A stretch of 64,000 bases of DNA, taken from Haloferax mucosum ATCC BAA-1512. GTDB taxonomy: Archaea > Halobacteriota > Halobacteria > Halobacteriales > Haloferacaceae. The notes beneath the pieces were generated by a model that was not told the origin of the DNA, searched no databases, and saw only the letters and a program-made list of their open reading frames with translations. Below are positions 36,036 through 45,011 of this stretch, in pieces; the stretch's first letter is position 1; every line of letters starts with the position of its first letter. The stretch is from NCBI RefSeq assembly GCF_000337815.1, contig NZ_AOLN01000011.1:186001-250000 (forward strand), in the 5' to 3' direction. The translations under genes and the position numbers were made by a program.

Positions 36036-38972
36036 ATGCCACTTCCCGGAGACGTCGGTGATTCGTCGCCCGATGATCGAGAGGCCGCCAGAGAGTACGA
36101 AGAGGACGTCCGAGACGCACGTGACGAGAGCCGTGAGAGAGCCAACGACAATGATGGTGGAAGCTCCTCGAGTGACTCTTCCTCGTCGTCCGGCTCATCA
36201 TCCAACGACTCCAGTCGGGAGGCGGACCGCGAGGCCGTCGAGCAGTACAAAGAGCAGGTCAGGGAGATAAAAGACCAGAAGGACCAGAACTCTAACGACG
36301 ACGAGTCGAAAGACAAGCAAGACTCGACGTCGTCCGCCTCGTCTCCGCAATCGAATCGTGACCGGGACCGCGAGGTGATCAACCGATACAAAGAGCAGGT
36401 CAGAGAAACAAAGAGTGAAAACGAGCGTCGCAACCGAGACAAAGACCGGGACCGGTCGTCGCCGGAAGTCATCAATCGAACGGGCGATATTTCGACCGAG
36501 AACTCACTTATCCAGCGACAGATCAACAAGTACGAGCACAGTATCGACCAGCAGTACGGCGACCGTCTCGGAAACGACGATTACCAGTACGTCGTAAAAG
36601 ACTCCGGGCAGGTCGAAGTCAGGCTGACCGACTCGGGGAGAGATAGGCTTCAGGACAGCCGAGAACTCGAGGCTGTCGAACAGCGCGCTCGGAGTAGTGT
36701 CGATGGGGGTGTCAAGCGAATCGAGATTAACGAAACGTTCGAAGACGGTTATACTGCCACCGTCTACACTGCAGACGGCCGTGAAATCGAACAGCGGTAT
36801 TCCTTCTCTGAGGACGCGTCAGAGAAGTTCGCAGAACGTGCCCGGGAACGACGGCCGACAAATCATACGGGGTCGTTCATCGACACTAACCGACAGGGAG
36901 AAGGAGTCGTGCGGACGGTCAGTTCGGAACAACTTGAGCGCCAGCGCGATGCGCTGGAAGGGATTGGAAGCAGTGAACGTGAGCAAGCGCGGGACCGCAT
37001 CGCCAAGAAGCACGGTGTCGATCCTGAACAGCTGGGCAACGTTCGGCTCAATGATGAGGGCCGGTGGGTCGCAACTGTCGAACGCGAGCAGAAGCCGTCC
37101 GAACGGCCTGACGAGGAGTTCGGTGACCTCCCAATTAAGCTTGGTAACGGCAAGCGCGTCGAAGACTATCTTCGCGCTGGATCCGCCACCTACGACGACT
37201 TGGTCAAGGGTGCTGTTGATTTCAATTCGTATAATCCCATCATGATTTACAATCGGAAAGTTTTCGAGGCTGTCACACCACACGCACCAGATTGGTTCAA
37301 CAACCTCAGTATTAACCCCGAAACCGGCCGGCCGCGTGGCGAAGAATTTGTGCGTGGCGGTATCTCCGGTGCTGGACAGATTCTGAATGTTCCTTCGGTT
37401 GTCCTCGGACTCAAAGAAACCGGTGAGTTCATCGGCTACGCCGCCGCTGAAACCGTGAAAGGACAAGGCGAAGAGTTCGTGGGTGACGTCGATGAAGCGG
37501 TTGGTGCAGCAAGAACAGAGCTCGACAAAGCACTAAATGAGAGACCTGGTCGTTTGTCTGGGGAAGTTGTGGGATCGCTCGTTGGGTCTGTCGGAGCAAT
37601 GGGTACTGCGGCAAGATACTCGGGACGTGCAGGCCGCGTTGCTCGGTACGCTATCCAACCTAGCGAAGAGATACTCAGCGACACCGCAACCGCAGTGCTT
37701 TCGCGGTCTGCACGCGGCCAGCGCGTCCTCAACAAGATTCCCGGCGGCCGCCTCGACAACGAAGAGATTGCCTACGCCATCTACAAGCGTAGTGTGAAGC
37801 CCAGGGCTTCGAAGCTTTCGCGGCGTATCCGACGCACTAAGAACAACTTCGTCCACGAGTTCGCACATCAAGAGGCCTCCAAGATCAACAAGTTCGTCCG
37901 TGATTCTGGACGCGGTCAACTCGACCTCGCCGGACCTCGTGGCCGCGATGCTGATGCGTCAAACAAAGTAGAGGCAGATGACATTGCTGAGCCAATCGAC
38001 GAGCGGAGAGAGCTTGCACGGCAAGCCCAAAAACAAGTCGAATACGAAACAGCACAGCGCTATGGCGATGTGGTTACTGACCGTGTCCCAGAGTACGAAG
38101 AGCGGCAGACGTTCGACCCCGGTCCTGGTGCTGATTCGAACGATATTAGCTCATGGGTGCGTCCGTTAGGTCTGAAATCATCATCTGAACCGGCCACACG
38201 TAATGGTTGGCGGTCTCACACACGTAGCGAGGTCGAAGAATGGGATTATCCATATGGACGGACCGTCGCTGAAAACTTTCGAAACAGTCAGCGAAGGAAA
38301 AGTGTACCAGAAATCGACCTACGAGTCGCGGATTTCGTGGATGTTGTGGATGCCGTGGATGTGCAGATCAAACGTCAGCGACAAGCCCTCGATCAAAGTC
38401 TTCGTGGACCACAAAAGCGTCGTAAGCAAGCGACAGAACCGAGTGTCAAACCCGAAACGGAGTCCATCGCACGCCAGCCCACTGGCGCGGAGATTGATAC
38501 GCCTGACCCAGTTGAGAAAGAACGCGAGCGTCTCGACGCCGCAGGTCGAACTGCAGTACGTCCATTTGAGACGGACCTGACGACAGACCTCGAACGCGAA
38601 CTTGACGGCGAGACGACGGTCGAACTCGAACCGGAATTCGAGACCGAACCTGTCTATGAGATCGAACCGGAACCCGAACTCGAACCGGAATTCGAGACCG
38701 AACCTGTCTATGAGATCGAACCGGAACCCGAACTCGAACCGGAATTCGAGACCGAACCTGTCTACGAGGTGGAGCGTGAGATCGAACCGGAACCCGAACT
38801 CGAATCGGAATTCGAGTCCGAATACGAGCGCGAACGTGAGCGCTGGCCCAAGGACGCGACAGACAACGTCTTCGATGAAGATACAGGCGGGTTCGGTGTC
38901 GATGAGGATGTCTGGCGGTCGTCCATCGCCGACGCTGACGACCTGCTCCGTGATCTTTGGAGTGATTTCTGA
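36036..38972 (+). CDS. Large repeat protein, likely scaffold or tail-like protein
   Basis: The protein has 978 residues. The N-terminus has three related charged repeats (EYEEDVRDARDESRER, QYKEQVREIKDQK, RYKEQVRETKSEN) joined by Ser-rich linkers. The middle holds a folded domain and a Gly/Ala-rich hydrophobic patch (LSGEVVGSLVGSVGAMG), which could insert in a membrane. The C-terminus has three tandem acidic repeats. Size, repeats and position match a structural or tape-measure role. A catalytic motif is not seen. Confidence 0.75.
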   Translation: MPLPGDVGDSSPDDREAAREYEEDVRDARDESRERANDNDGGSSSSDSSSSSGSSSNDSSREADREAVEQYKEQVREIKDQKDQNSNDDESKDKQDSTSSASSPQSNRDRDREVINRYKEQVRETKSENERRNRDKDRDRSSPEVINRTGDISTENSLIQRQINKYEHSIDQQYGDRLGNDDYQYVVKDSGQVEVRLTDSGRDRLQDSRELEAVEQRARSSVDGGVKRIEINETFEDGYTATVYTADGREIEQRYSFSEDASEKFAERARERRPTNHTGSFIDTNRQGEGVVRTVSSEQLERQRDALEGIGSSEREQARDRIAKKHGVDPEQLGNVRLNDEGRWVATVEREQKPSERPDEEFGDLPIKLGNGKRVEDYLRAGSATYDDLVKGAVDFNSYNPIMIYNRKVFEAVTPHAPDWFNNLSINPETGRPRGEEFVRGGISGAGQILNVPSVVLGLKETGEFIGYAAAETVKGQGEEFVGDVDEAVGAARTELDKALNERPGRLSGEVVGSLVGSVGAMGTAARYSGRAGRVARYAIQPSEEILSDTATAVLSRSARGQRVLNKIPGGRLDNEEIAYAIYKRSVKPRASKLSRRIRRTKNNFVHEFAHQEASKINKFVRDSGRGQLDLAGPRGRDADASNKVEADDIAEPIDERRELARQAQKQVEYETAQRYGDVVTDRVPEYEERQTFDPGPGADSNDISSWVRPLGLKSSSEPATRNGWRSHTRSEVEEWDYPYGRTVAENFRNSQRRKSVPEIDLRVADFVDVVDAVDVQIKRQRQALDQSLRGPQKRRKQATEPSVKPETESIARQPTGAEIDTPDPVEKERERLDAAGRTAVRPFETDLTTDLERELDGETTVELEPEFETEPVYEIEPEPELEPEFETEPVYEIEPEPELEPEFETEPVYEVEREIEPEPELESEFESEYERERERWPKDATDNVFDEDTGGFGVDEDVWRSSIADADDLLRDLWSDF
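38622..38829 (+). repeat. Tandem 54-nt repeat inside the large protein gene
   Basis: Two units of 54 nt (38622-38675 and 38676-38729) are nearly identical; a third carries a 12-nt insertion and a fourth is partial. They encode 18-residue units such as ELEPEFETEPVYEIEPEP. They keep frame and could vary in copy number. Confidence 0.85.
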
Positions 38973-39226
38973 TGCCGACGCTCTCGACGTATCTCCAACT
39001 CGCCATCACGTTCCTCGTCTCGATTCCAGTCAAGGACGTTCTCGGTGCTATCGTTGGTCCGTTCCTTGACGTTGGGTGCTCCGCTGACACGCCAGTCGTC
39101 GTCGAGGGGGCACAGAACTGCCTCTACATGCAACAGGCGATGACCTGGTTCCTCGGGTTCGTTCTCGTCGGCATGTTCGTCACTGGCGTCTCTCGTGGTG
39201 TGATTTACGGAGGGATTCGTGCATGA
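38972..39226 (+). CDS. Two-helix membrane protein
   Basis: The protein has 84 residues, overlapping the previous stop (TGATG). Helices: LSTYLQLAITFLVSIPV and MTWFLGFVLVGMFVTGVSRG. Two Cys (DVGCSA, AQNCLY) in the loop could form a disulfide outside the cell. Confidence 0.65.
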   Translation: MPTLSTYLQLAITFLVSIPVKDVLGAIVGPFLDVGCSADTPVVVEGAQNCLYMQQAMTWFLGFVLVGMFVTGVSRGVIYGGIRA

Positions 39227-39498
39227 GAGTCCGCACGCTCATCTTCGTCGCATTCGGCCTTGCGCAGGTCGCTGCGTTCGTTATGTTTCTCAACACTGCC
39301 GTCGCCGAACTGGTCCTGGTTGCCGAGTCGCTACCCTACGTTACTGAAACGTGGGTAGCGACGCCGCTCCAGCGTATCAAGAGCGCCGCGTACCTTCTAG
39401 TAGTCCCGATCTTCCTCCTCAACATCATCCTCTACGCGATCTACTCAGGTCATCAAGAGGAGAAACAGCAGGAGCGTCTGTACCGGGGTGGATACTGA
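39223..39498 (+). CDS. Two-helix membrane protein
   Basis: The protein has 91 residues with an ATGA overlap. Helices: LIFVAFGLAQVAAFVMFLN and AAYLLVVPIFLLNIILYAIY. The C-terminus is charged (HQEEKQQERLYRGG). Together with its neighbour it may form a membrane subcomplex. Confidence 0.65.
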   Translation: MRVRTLIFVAFGLAQVAAFVMFLNTAVAELVLVAESLPYVTETWVATPLQRIKSAAYLLVVPIFLLNIILYAIYSGHQEEKQQERLYRGGY

Positions 39499-39499
39499 T

Positions 39500-42226
39500 A
39501 TGCGGCGGCTTAGTATCGTTCTGTTCGCGCTGATTGCCTCCGTTCTCGCGGTGACCGCGACACCTGCGGCCGCAGCGAACACTGCTGTTGGGTCTGATCA
39601 CGACACCTACAGCGATCTGCAAGCAGGGACGTTAGAAAGGGTTTCTGTCCAAGGGTCAGGGAGTGCCGCTGAGGTCGTTTACACTGGCGGCCAACAAGTC
39701 GCCGAGGATGTCGAGGACAGTGATATGTCCGAGTACTCAGGTGACAAGGGCAGTATTAAGCCTGAGACGGATGCCGCTCTTTCTGAAATCTACGGTCTCG
39801 GACACTTCTCTGACCAGAATTCTAAAGACGTCTTCTCGACCTCTGGACTTCCAGCATATCCGGAACAAGGAGACACGTTTAGATACTCGATATATTTCAA
39901 CCAGGTAGACTCGTACTACCACAAATTCTATTTCGCCGTCCAGTCTGACACGAGCAAACGATATACGATTCGAACAGATCTCACTAATCAAGAGGTCCGA
40001 TTTTCGGTTGACGGAGGTACTGAGAAGACGGTCCCTGCGAATATCCCGAATAACACCCGTCTGAATGTACAGGGTGAGTGGGCAACAGACGGAACACTAC
40101 AGGTTACGCTCACAAACGACGAGACAGGAAGCGAGATAACTTCTTTCTCGGTTACTCCGAGTACCATCTACTCATCGGGTGGTATTGGATGGGGGCACAA
40201 CGACGTCAGCCCGTTCGGTGAGGGACCCACTTCTGGTATAGACGTATTCACCGATGAGTTGGTAATCGGAACAAGCACTAATGGCTCGTATATCGGGTCG
40301 TCGCACGATGTTGATGATACAACAGAAGGTGTCGTTGAGCTTTCTGAAGTCGCTGATACTGAGATTACGGTGACATGGCAAGAATATCTCTCTGGGTCCT
40401 GGTCGAATGTGACGGCCACGACATACACGACAGCCGGAACGAAGACAGCTGATCTCTCAGCTTCCAGTTCGTCGAAAGTCCGTGTCCGCGTGGATTTCGT
40501 AAAGGCAGGCTCGAATCCCAGCGCAAATGTGGACCGTGAGTTCGTCCGGTTCACTAACCACGCACCAACTGTCTTGAACGATTCTCCGAGTGGTGGAGAG
40601 GTATCCCGAACGTCGGATATGACACTCTCTGTGGATGTCTTAGATACTGAGTTCAACACCACCCAAGGGGACTCAGTGACTGCAGAGTTCTTTGTTGACG
40701 GCACTAAGATTGGTGAGACAACAACCTCGGATGCTGGAACAGTCTCAGCCACCGCGACTGGACTCGCAGATGGTAACCACACGTGGTACGTCAAACTCAC
40801 CGACGCCTACGGTGGCTCAATAACAAGTTCGACGAGGAATTTCGAGGTTGCTCACTTCGACCCAGTCATCAACGCTTCGTCGCTGTCGCCAGAAGATGGG
40901 TCGCAACTGACGTCACAAACAGCCAACCTATCAGCGGACGTCTCTGACGGCGATTTCCAATTCGATGGCGATTCGATCACTGCCGAGTTCGTTGTCGATG
41001 GGAGTGTTGTCGGTACAGAGTCGCTCACTAGCAACGGAACCGTCTCACACACGTACAATCCTGGGACCGGTTCGTTCGATTGGCACATCCGAGTCAGCGA
41101 CCAGTACGGGAGTGGGACTGATACGACGTCTCCGACACAGTCAGTCAGTTCTCCCTCGACAGTTTACATCCGAAACGTCTCGTCGGGTGCGCTCATCACT
41201 GAGACTGCGTCCGTCGAAGCACGACTCTTCACCGGCAAGGAAGTCTTCGAGAAGACTGCTACCGACGGTACAATCGACTTGACTGGTGTCCCCCCAGGAC
41301 AAGGGTACGTCCTTCAGCTCCGTGTCGATGACTACGTCCTCCGAACAATTGCGATTCGATCAATCTACGAGCAACAGACTGCATACCTCCTCCCGGAGAA
41401 CGAATCGAACGTCTACAACGAGTTCCGACTCGTCGATAACACCAACGAGTTCGATACCAGCGAGACAGTCCTCTACGTCGAGCGACCTATCGAGAAGAAC
41501 GGTACGCTCCGATGGCGAACTGTCACGGGCGACTACTTCGGCAGTGACGGTATCTTCAAAACCACGCTCGCCAAGGACCAGCGCTACCGGCTGACCATCG
41601 AGAGTAACGATGGTGACCGGCGCGAACTTGGGAGTTACATCGCGGCCGCAAACACCTCTGCGACGCTCACAGTCGGCGAAATCGTCTGGAAAAGTCCAAG
41701 TGGAGACACCTTCCAGTGGGACGCCTACATCGATCAACAAGACGACCCTCACGTCCTCAAATTCGTCTATTCAGACCCAAAAGATCAGACGACTGCGCTC
41801 AATATGACTGTCTTCGAGCGTGGGAACCGGAGTAACGTCCTCTACCAGACGAACCAGACCGGCTCTATCTCGTCGTACCAGCGGACGGAGCCGCTCTCGG
41901 CGGGCGAGACCAACACACAGTGGGTCGTCAACTTCACTGCAGTCAGAAACGGGTCCGAACGGACAGTTCAAGAGCCAATCTCCGGCGTTGCAGGCATTAA
42001 TCCTCCCGTTGACCAGCGATGGCTCACACTCGGGGGCTATCTCCTGGTCATCGGAGTCGGCGCACTCTTCCCCTCGACGATGTCTCGCGTCGGAGCCGTT
42101 ACGACGGTCGCTGTCGCTACCGGAGTCTCGTGGCTCGGAATCGTTCCGATTCCTATCGAGGTTATCGGTCTCGGTGGTGCAATCGCATTGCTCGGCGTCG
42201 TGGCCGAGTTCAACAGCAGGTACTAA
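39500..42226 (+). CDS. Large exported multi-domain surface protein, spike or adhesin
   Basis: The protein has 908 residues. It has a signal peptide (MRRLSIVLFALIASVLAV) and an N-terminal LamG-like jelly roll (about 85-245). At least two Ig-like repeats follow (HAPTVLNDSPSGG, FDPVINASSLSPEDGS), then beta-rich domains. Three C-terminal helices end the chain (LGGYLLVIGVGALF, VGAVTTVAVATGVSW, IEVIGLGGAIALLGVV). Many NxS/T sites suggest glycosylation. It resembles a surface adhesin more than a pleolipovirus spike, which has a single C-terminal anchor. The ATG at 39500 follows the previous stop by 1 nt. Confidence 0.75.
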   Translation: MRRLSIVLFALIASVLAVTATPAAAANTAVGSDHDTYSDLQAGTLERVSVQGSGSAAEVVYTGGQQVAEDVEDSDMSEYSGDKGSIKPETDAALSEIYGLGHFSDQNSKDVFSTSGLPAYPEQGDTFRYSIYFNQVDSYYHKFYFAVQSDTSKRYTIRTDLTNQEVRFSVDGGTEKTVPANIPNNTRLNVQGEWATDGTLQVTLTNDETGSEITSFSVTPSTIYSSGGIGWGHNDVSPFGEGPTSGIDVFTDELVIGTSTNGSYIGSSHDVDDTTEGVVELSEVADTEITVTWQEYLSGSWSNVTATTYTTAGTKTADLSASSSSKVRVRVDFVKAGSNPSANVDREFVRFTNHAPTVLNDSPSGGEVSRTSDMTLSVDVLDTEFNTTQGDSVTAEFFVDGTKIGETTTSDAGTVSATATGLADGNHTWYVKLTDAYGGSITSSTRNFEVAHFDPVINASSLSPEDGSQLTSQTANLSADVSDGDFQFDGDSITAEFVVDGSVVGTESLTSNGTVSHTYNPGTGSFDWHIRVSDQYGSGTDTTSPTQSVSSPSTVYIRNVSSGALITETASVEARLFTGKEVFEKTATDGTIDLTGVPPGQGYVLQLRVDDYVLRTIAIRSIYEQQTAYLLPENESNVYNEFRLVDNTNEFDTSETVLYVERPIEKNGTLRWRTVTGDYFGSDGIFKTTLAKDQRYRLTIESNDGDRRELGSYIAAANTSATLTVGEIVWKSPSGDTFQWDAYIDQQDDPHVLKFVYSDPKDQTTALNMTVFERGNRSNVLYQTNQTGSISSYQRTEPLSAGETNTQWVVNFTAVRNGSERTVQEPISGVAGINPPVDQRWLTLGGYLLVIGVGALFPSTMSRVGAVTTVAVATGVSWLGIVPIPIEVIGLGGAIALLGVVAEFNSRY

Positions 42227-42227
42227 G

Positions 42228-42599
42228 ATGAGAGTCACTGTTCCCATGCTCATCGTCATCTCGTGTGCGGTTGCTGGAGCCATCATGGAAGGCTCTGGGT
42301 TCAACACCGCCGTCGGTATCGGGAAAGCGACTGGGCTACAAGACGACGCTGCACAGTTCGATGACAATACCTCGGAGTTCCGCGCTGAACGTGCTGGCGG
42401 CGGTGCCGGGTCCTACCTCGGACTCACCGCCGACTCCACACGTGCATTCGTCGGGTTACTCAAATGGAGTCTCATGCTCCCCGTAGCCCTCCAGAATATC
42501 GGCTTCCCCGGGTGGTTTGTCGTTCCGCTTGGCATGCCAGTTCAGTTCATCAACTACGTCGGTATCTGGCAGATAATCCGGGGGATGCGAGTCTCATGA
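42228..42599 (+). CDS. Membrane protein of the structural operon
   Basis: The protein has 123 residues. It has a signal-type helix (VPMLIVISCAVAGAIMEG), a loop of about 50 residues, then two hydrophobic stretches (FVGLLKWSLMLPVALQNI and GWFVVPLGMPVQFINYVGIW). No motif is recognised. Confidence 0.65.
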   Translation: MRVTVPMLIVISCAVAGAIMEGSGFNTAVGIGKATGLQDDAAQFDDNTSEFRAERAGGGAGSYLGLTADSTRAFVGLLKWSLMLPVALQNIGFPGWFVVPLGMPVQFINYVGIWQIIRGMRVS

Positions 42600-42889
42600 G
42601 CCTCGAATGTTGGTTCCAGAACGACGCTCACACCTGCGTTTTCGGCGAACCCGGATGGTCGGGATTCATCGCCGAACCCACGCTTGCGATGTTCATTGTC
42701 GCTATCGTCGTCATCCCAGTCTACAACAAGACCGGGGACTTCGTCCTTCCAGCGGTACTGCTTGCTCTCATCTCCGGCATGGCGATCCCACTTCTCCCGG
42801 GGACCATTGCGAGTATCGCGTGGACAGTGCTGTTCGTCTCAGTTGCCGGCGCACTCTTCGTTCTCCTCTTCCGGATGGTGATCGAATGA
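42596..42889 (+). CDS. Membrane protein of the structural operon
   Basis: The protein has 97 residues with an ATGA overlap. Three helices: LAMFIVAIVVIPVYN, FVLPAVLLALISGMAIPLL and IASIAWTVLFVSVAGALFVL. The N-terminus has Cys-rich ECWFQNDAHTCVF, possibly exposed outside. Confidence 0.65.
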   Translation: MSLECWFQNDAHTCVFGEPGWSGFIAEPTLAMFIVAIVVIPVYNKTGDFVLPAVLLALISGMAIPLLPGTIASIAWTVLFVSVAGALFVLLFRMVIE

Positions 42890-43131
42890 TCCAGCAGTTC
42901 TCGACAACCTGGGAGAAGCTCGTCCAGGTCGAAGACTCTCTCGGAGGTCGTGAACGCGCGCTTCTCGACCTCGTCTTCGTCGATTGGATACTGGTCGCAC
43001 TCATGATCGCACCGACCTCAACCCACGTTTCATTCCCACCGCTCGTCAGTGTGGTTGTCTTCTACCTCGCCATCGGCATGGTGACGACGACCGTTGCACT
43101 GCCCCTTATCTCGGAGGTCATCGACCAATGA
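42886..43131 (+). CDS. Small membrane protein of the structural operon
   Basis: The protein has 81 residues with an ATGA overlap. The N-terminal half is amphipathic; helices are FVDWILVALMIAPTSTHV and LVSVVVFYLAIGMVTTTVAL. No motif is recognised. Confidence 0.62.
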   Translation: MIQQFSTTWEKLVQVEDSLGGRERALLDLVFVDWILVALMIAPTSTHVSFPPLVSVVVFYLAIGMVTTTVALPLISEVIDQ

Positions 43132-43481
43132 GTCTCCTCTGGCACCTGCTGACACCGTCTGTTCCCCTCCACGAACTCACCCACGCACTCGCAGCGCTCC
43201 CATGGGCTTCCGACATCGACGCCAGCCTCCTCCGCGATGACGCGCACGTTGACGTGACGCTTCCCGACGGCACGCCAGTGTGGGCCGTCTATCTCATCTC
43301 ACTCGCACCGACGCTCGTCGGACTCGGCTTGCTGTTCGTCTTCATCGCCCTCTTCGGCGTTCCGTCGGTCTCAACACTATCTGGGCTTGCTATCCACGAA
43401 CTCGGCCTTCTCGTTATTCTCGCACTCAACTGGGCAATCTTCACCTACCCGTCACGGGGAGACCGACGTCCGCTCGGTTAG
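43128..43481 (+). CDS. Small membrane protein with HExxH motif
   Basis: The protein has 117 residues, ATGA overlap, last gene of the operon. It opens MSLLWHLLTPSVPLHELTHA, which places an HELTH zinc-protease motif in a hydrophobic N-terminal helix, as in M50-type intramembrane proteases. Two more helices follow. At 117 residues it is far shorter than a standard M50 protease and no second-half DG ligand motif is seen. It may process operon proteins or be inactive. Confidence 0.6.
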   Translation: MSLLWHLLTPSVPLHELTHALAALPWASDIDASLLRDDAHVDVTLPDGTPVWAVYLISLAPTLVGLGLLFVFIALFGVPSVSTLSGLAIHELGLLVILALNWAIFTYPSRGDRRPLG

Positions 43482-43576
43482 TTCGGTGACCGAATCTTTC
43501 TCAATTCTTCCTGCGTTCGACTACTTTCACTGTGGTTTGCAATTATTGAAATCCCGGTATTGCGAAGGGTTTGGGC

Positions 43577-44581
43577 ATGATACGCGACGCCCGGGCACTT
43601 CGGGACAACTTCGTCCCTGCAGATCTAGAACATCGAAATGCCGAAATCGGTCATCTCTCGTCTTATCTCGCTCCGATTGAAGACGACGAATCTGGTGAAG
43701 ATATCCTGATTACCGGACCGTCGGGTGCTGGCAAAACAACACTCGCCAAATTCGTCACGGCTGAACTCGAACGTGCGACACTCGGAGCGAGGTCTGCCTA
43801 CGCCAACTGCCTCTCGAACTCCACGAATGCTGGTGTCCTACACTCTCTGATGCGTGATGCGAACCTCGGCATCGAATTCGACCGTGGAAGCACTCCCGTC
43901 GGCGAGTATCTCGACAAAATTCGGGACCTCGACGAACAGTTTGTTGTCATTCTCGATGAGGTGGACGTCCTCGAAGACCCGTCGCTGGTTGCGATGCTCT
44001 ACGATGTCCCGAACGTGACGACGTTGATGGTTTGCGTCTCTGAGGACGCGTTTCTCACTGGACTGGATATGCGCGTCTCCTCGCGGGCACGTGCCGCGGC
44101 GTCAGTAAAACTGGAGAAGTATCGTGACCGGGAGATTGCAGATATCATTCGCGCTCGCGTCGAGTACGGTCTCGATCCGGGTGCGGTCGATGAGGCGACT
44201 ATCCAGCACATGGCATCACTCGCGGCCGGTGATGCTCGCCTCGCTATCACGAATCTCCGACGTGCTGCGGAGCGTGCCGATCAAGATGATCTCAGTGCGC
44301 TTAGTCCCGGTCTCGTGGACGAGGTCGCCGACGGCGCGGCTGGCGAAGTCCACGAGCGGAACGTTGAGCGTCTCTCGACACACAAGCGACTCCTCTATGA
44401 TATCGTCCACGAGCACGGTGAACTCCCTTCGTCGGAACTCCACGCTGAGTACGAGCGGCGAATCGGCTCTGCAAAATCGAAGGTGACGCGCCGACGCTAT
44501 CTCGGTGCGCTGGAACGCTATCGACTCATCGAGAAGGAGGGTGCGACGAGAGGAACCCGGTATCGGCTTGTCGAACCTTAA
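43577..44581 (+). CDS. Orc1/Cdc6 family replication initiator
   Basis: The protein has 334 residues. Walker A is TGPSGAGKTTLA, Walker B VVILDEVDVLE, and sensor 1/2 regions are LMVCVSEDAFL and LAAGDARLAITNLRRAAE. A C-terminal winged-helix domain ends the chain (KSKVTRRRYLGALERYRLIE). It lacks the longer N-terminus of chromosomal Orc1 copies. It probably replicates the excised element. I see no ORB-type origin repeats next to it, so the origin may be elsewhere, possibly near 27387-27520. Confidence 0.88.
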   Translation: MIRDARALRDNFVPADLEHRNAEIGHLSSYLAPIEDDESGEDILITGPSGAGKTTLAKFVTAELERATLGARSAYANCLSNSTNAGVLHSLMRDANLGIEFDRGSTPVGEYLDKIRDLDEQFVVILDEVDVLEDPSLVAMLYDVPNVTTLMVCVSEDAFLTGLDMRVSSRARAAASVKLEKYRDREIADIIRARVEYGLDPGAVDEATIQHMASLAAGDARLAITNLRRAAERADQDDLSALSPGLVDEVADGAAGEVHERNVERLSTHKRLLYDIVHEHGELPSSELHAEYERRIGSAKSKVTRRRYLGALERYRLIEKEGATRGTRYRLVEP

Positions 44582-44684
44582 TCACCTCATTTCGGTGAGT
44601 TCACTGTCCCGGACGAAGACAGTGGGGGAATATAGGCTCGGCAAAATTCATATAATGTATGAAAACCATGTATTGAGTGAAGGC

Positions 44685-45011
44685 ATGTCCCGAACCACCG
44701 CAACCATTCCAAACGATCTCACCGACCTCATGAAAGGGGCTGTCAAAGCGGGTATCTTCGAAAACAAGAGCGATGCCATTCGCCACGTCTTACGGGCATA
44801 TTTCGAAGAAAACGAGAACGCGCGGATTGCCGCCGCGGTATCGCTTTACGACGACGGGGAGATTACCTTGGGAACTGCTGCCCGCCTCGCTGGTGTCAAC
44901 CGATTCGAGATGAGAGGCATACTACGAGAAGAGGGAATCGAGCTACGATTCGGCCCCGAAGATATGGCTGCCGCGAGAGACGAAATAGAAACCGCTCGTA
45001 ACCTCGAATGA
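44685..45011 (+). CDS. UPF0175-type antitoxin
   Basis: The protein has 108 residues. It has an RHH-like N-terminus (TTATIPNDLTDLMKGAVKAG, then FENKSDAIRHVLRAYFEE) and a C-terminal helical part (AARLAGVNRFEMRGILREEG) typical of UPF0175. It overlaps the following PIN-like gene (ATGA). A TATA element (TCATATAATG) lies at 44649-44658. Start 44685 is favoured by that TATA; an in-frame ATG lies 30 nt upstream. Confidence 0.78.
   Translation: MSRTTATIPNDLTDLMKGAVKAGIFENKSDAIRHVLRAYFEENENARIAAAVSLYDDGEITLGTAARLAGVNRFEMRGILREEGIELRFGPEDMAAARDEIETARNLE

Noticed and set aside
43482-43576. Origin recognition boxes next to the Orc1/Cdc6 gene
   Set aside because: No clear ORB-type repeat or inverted pair is seen in this short gap.
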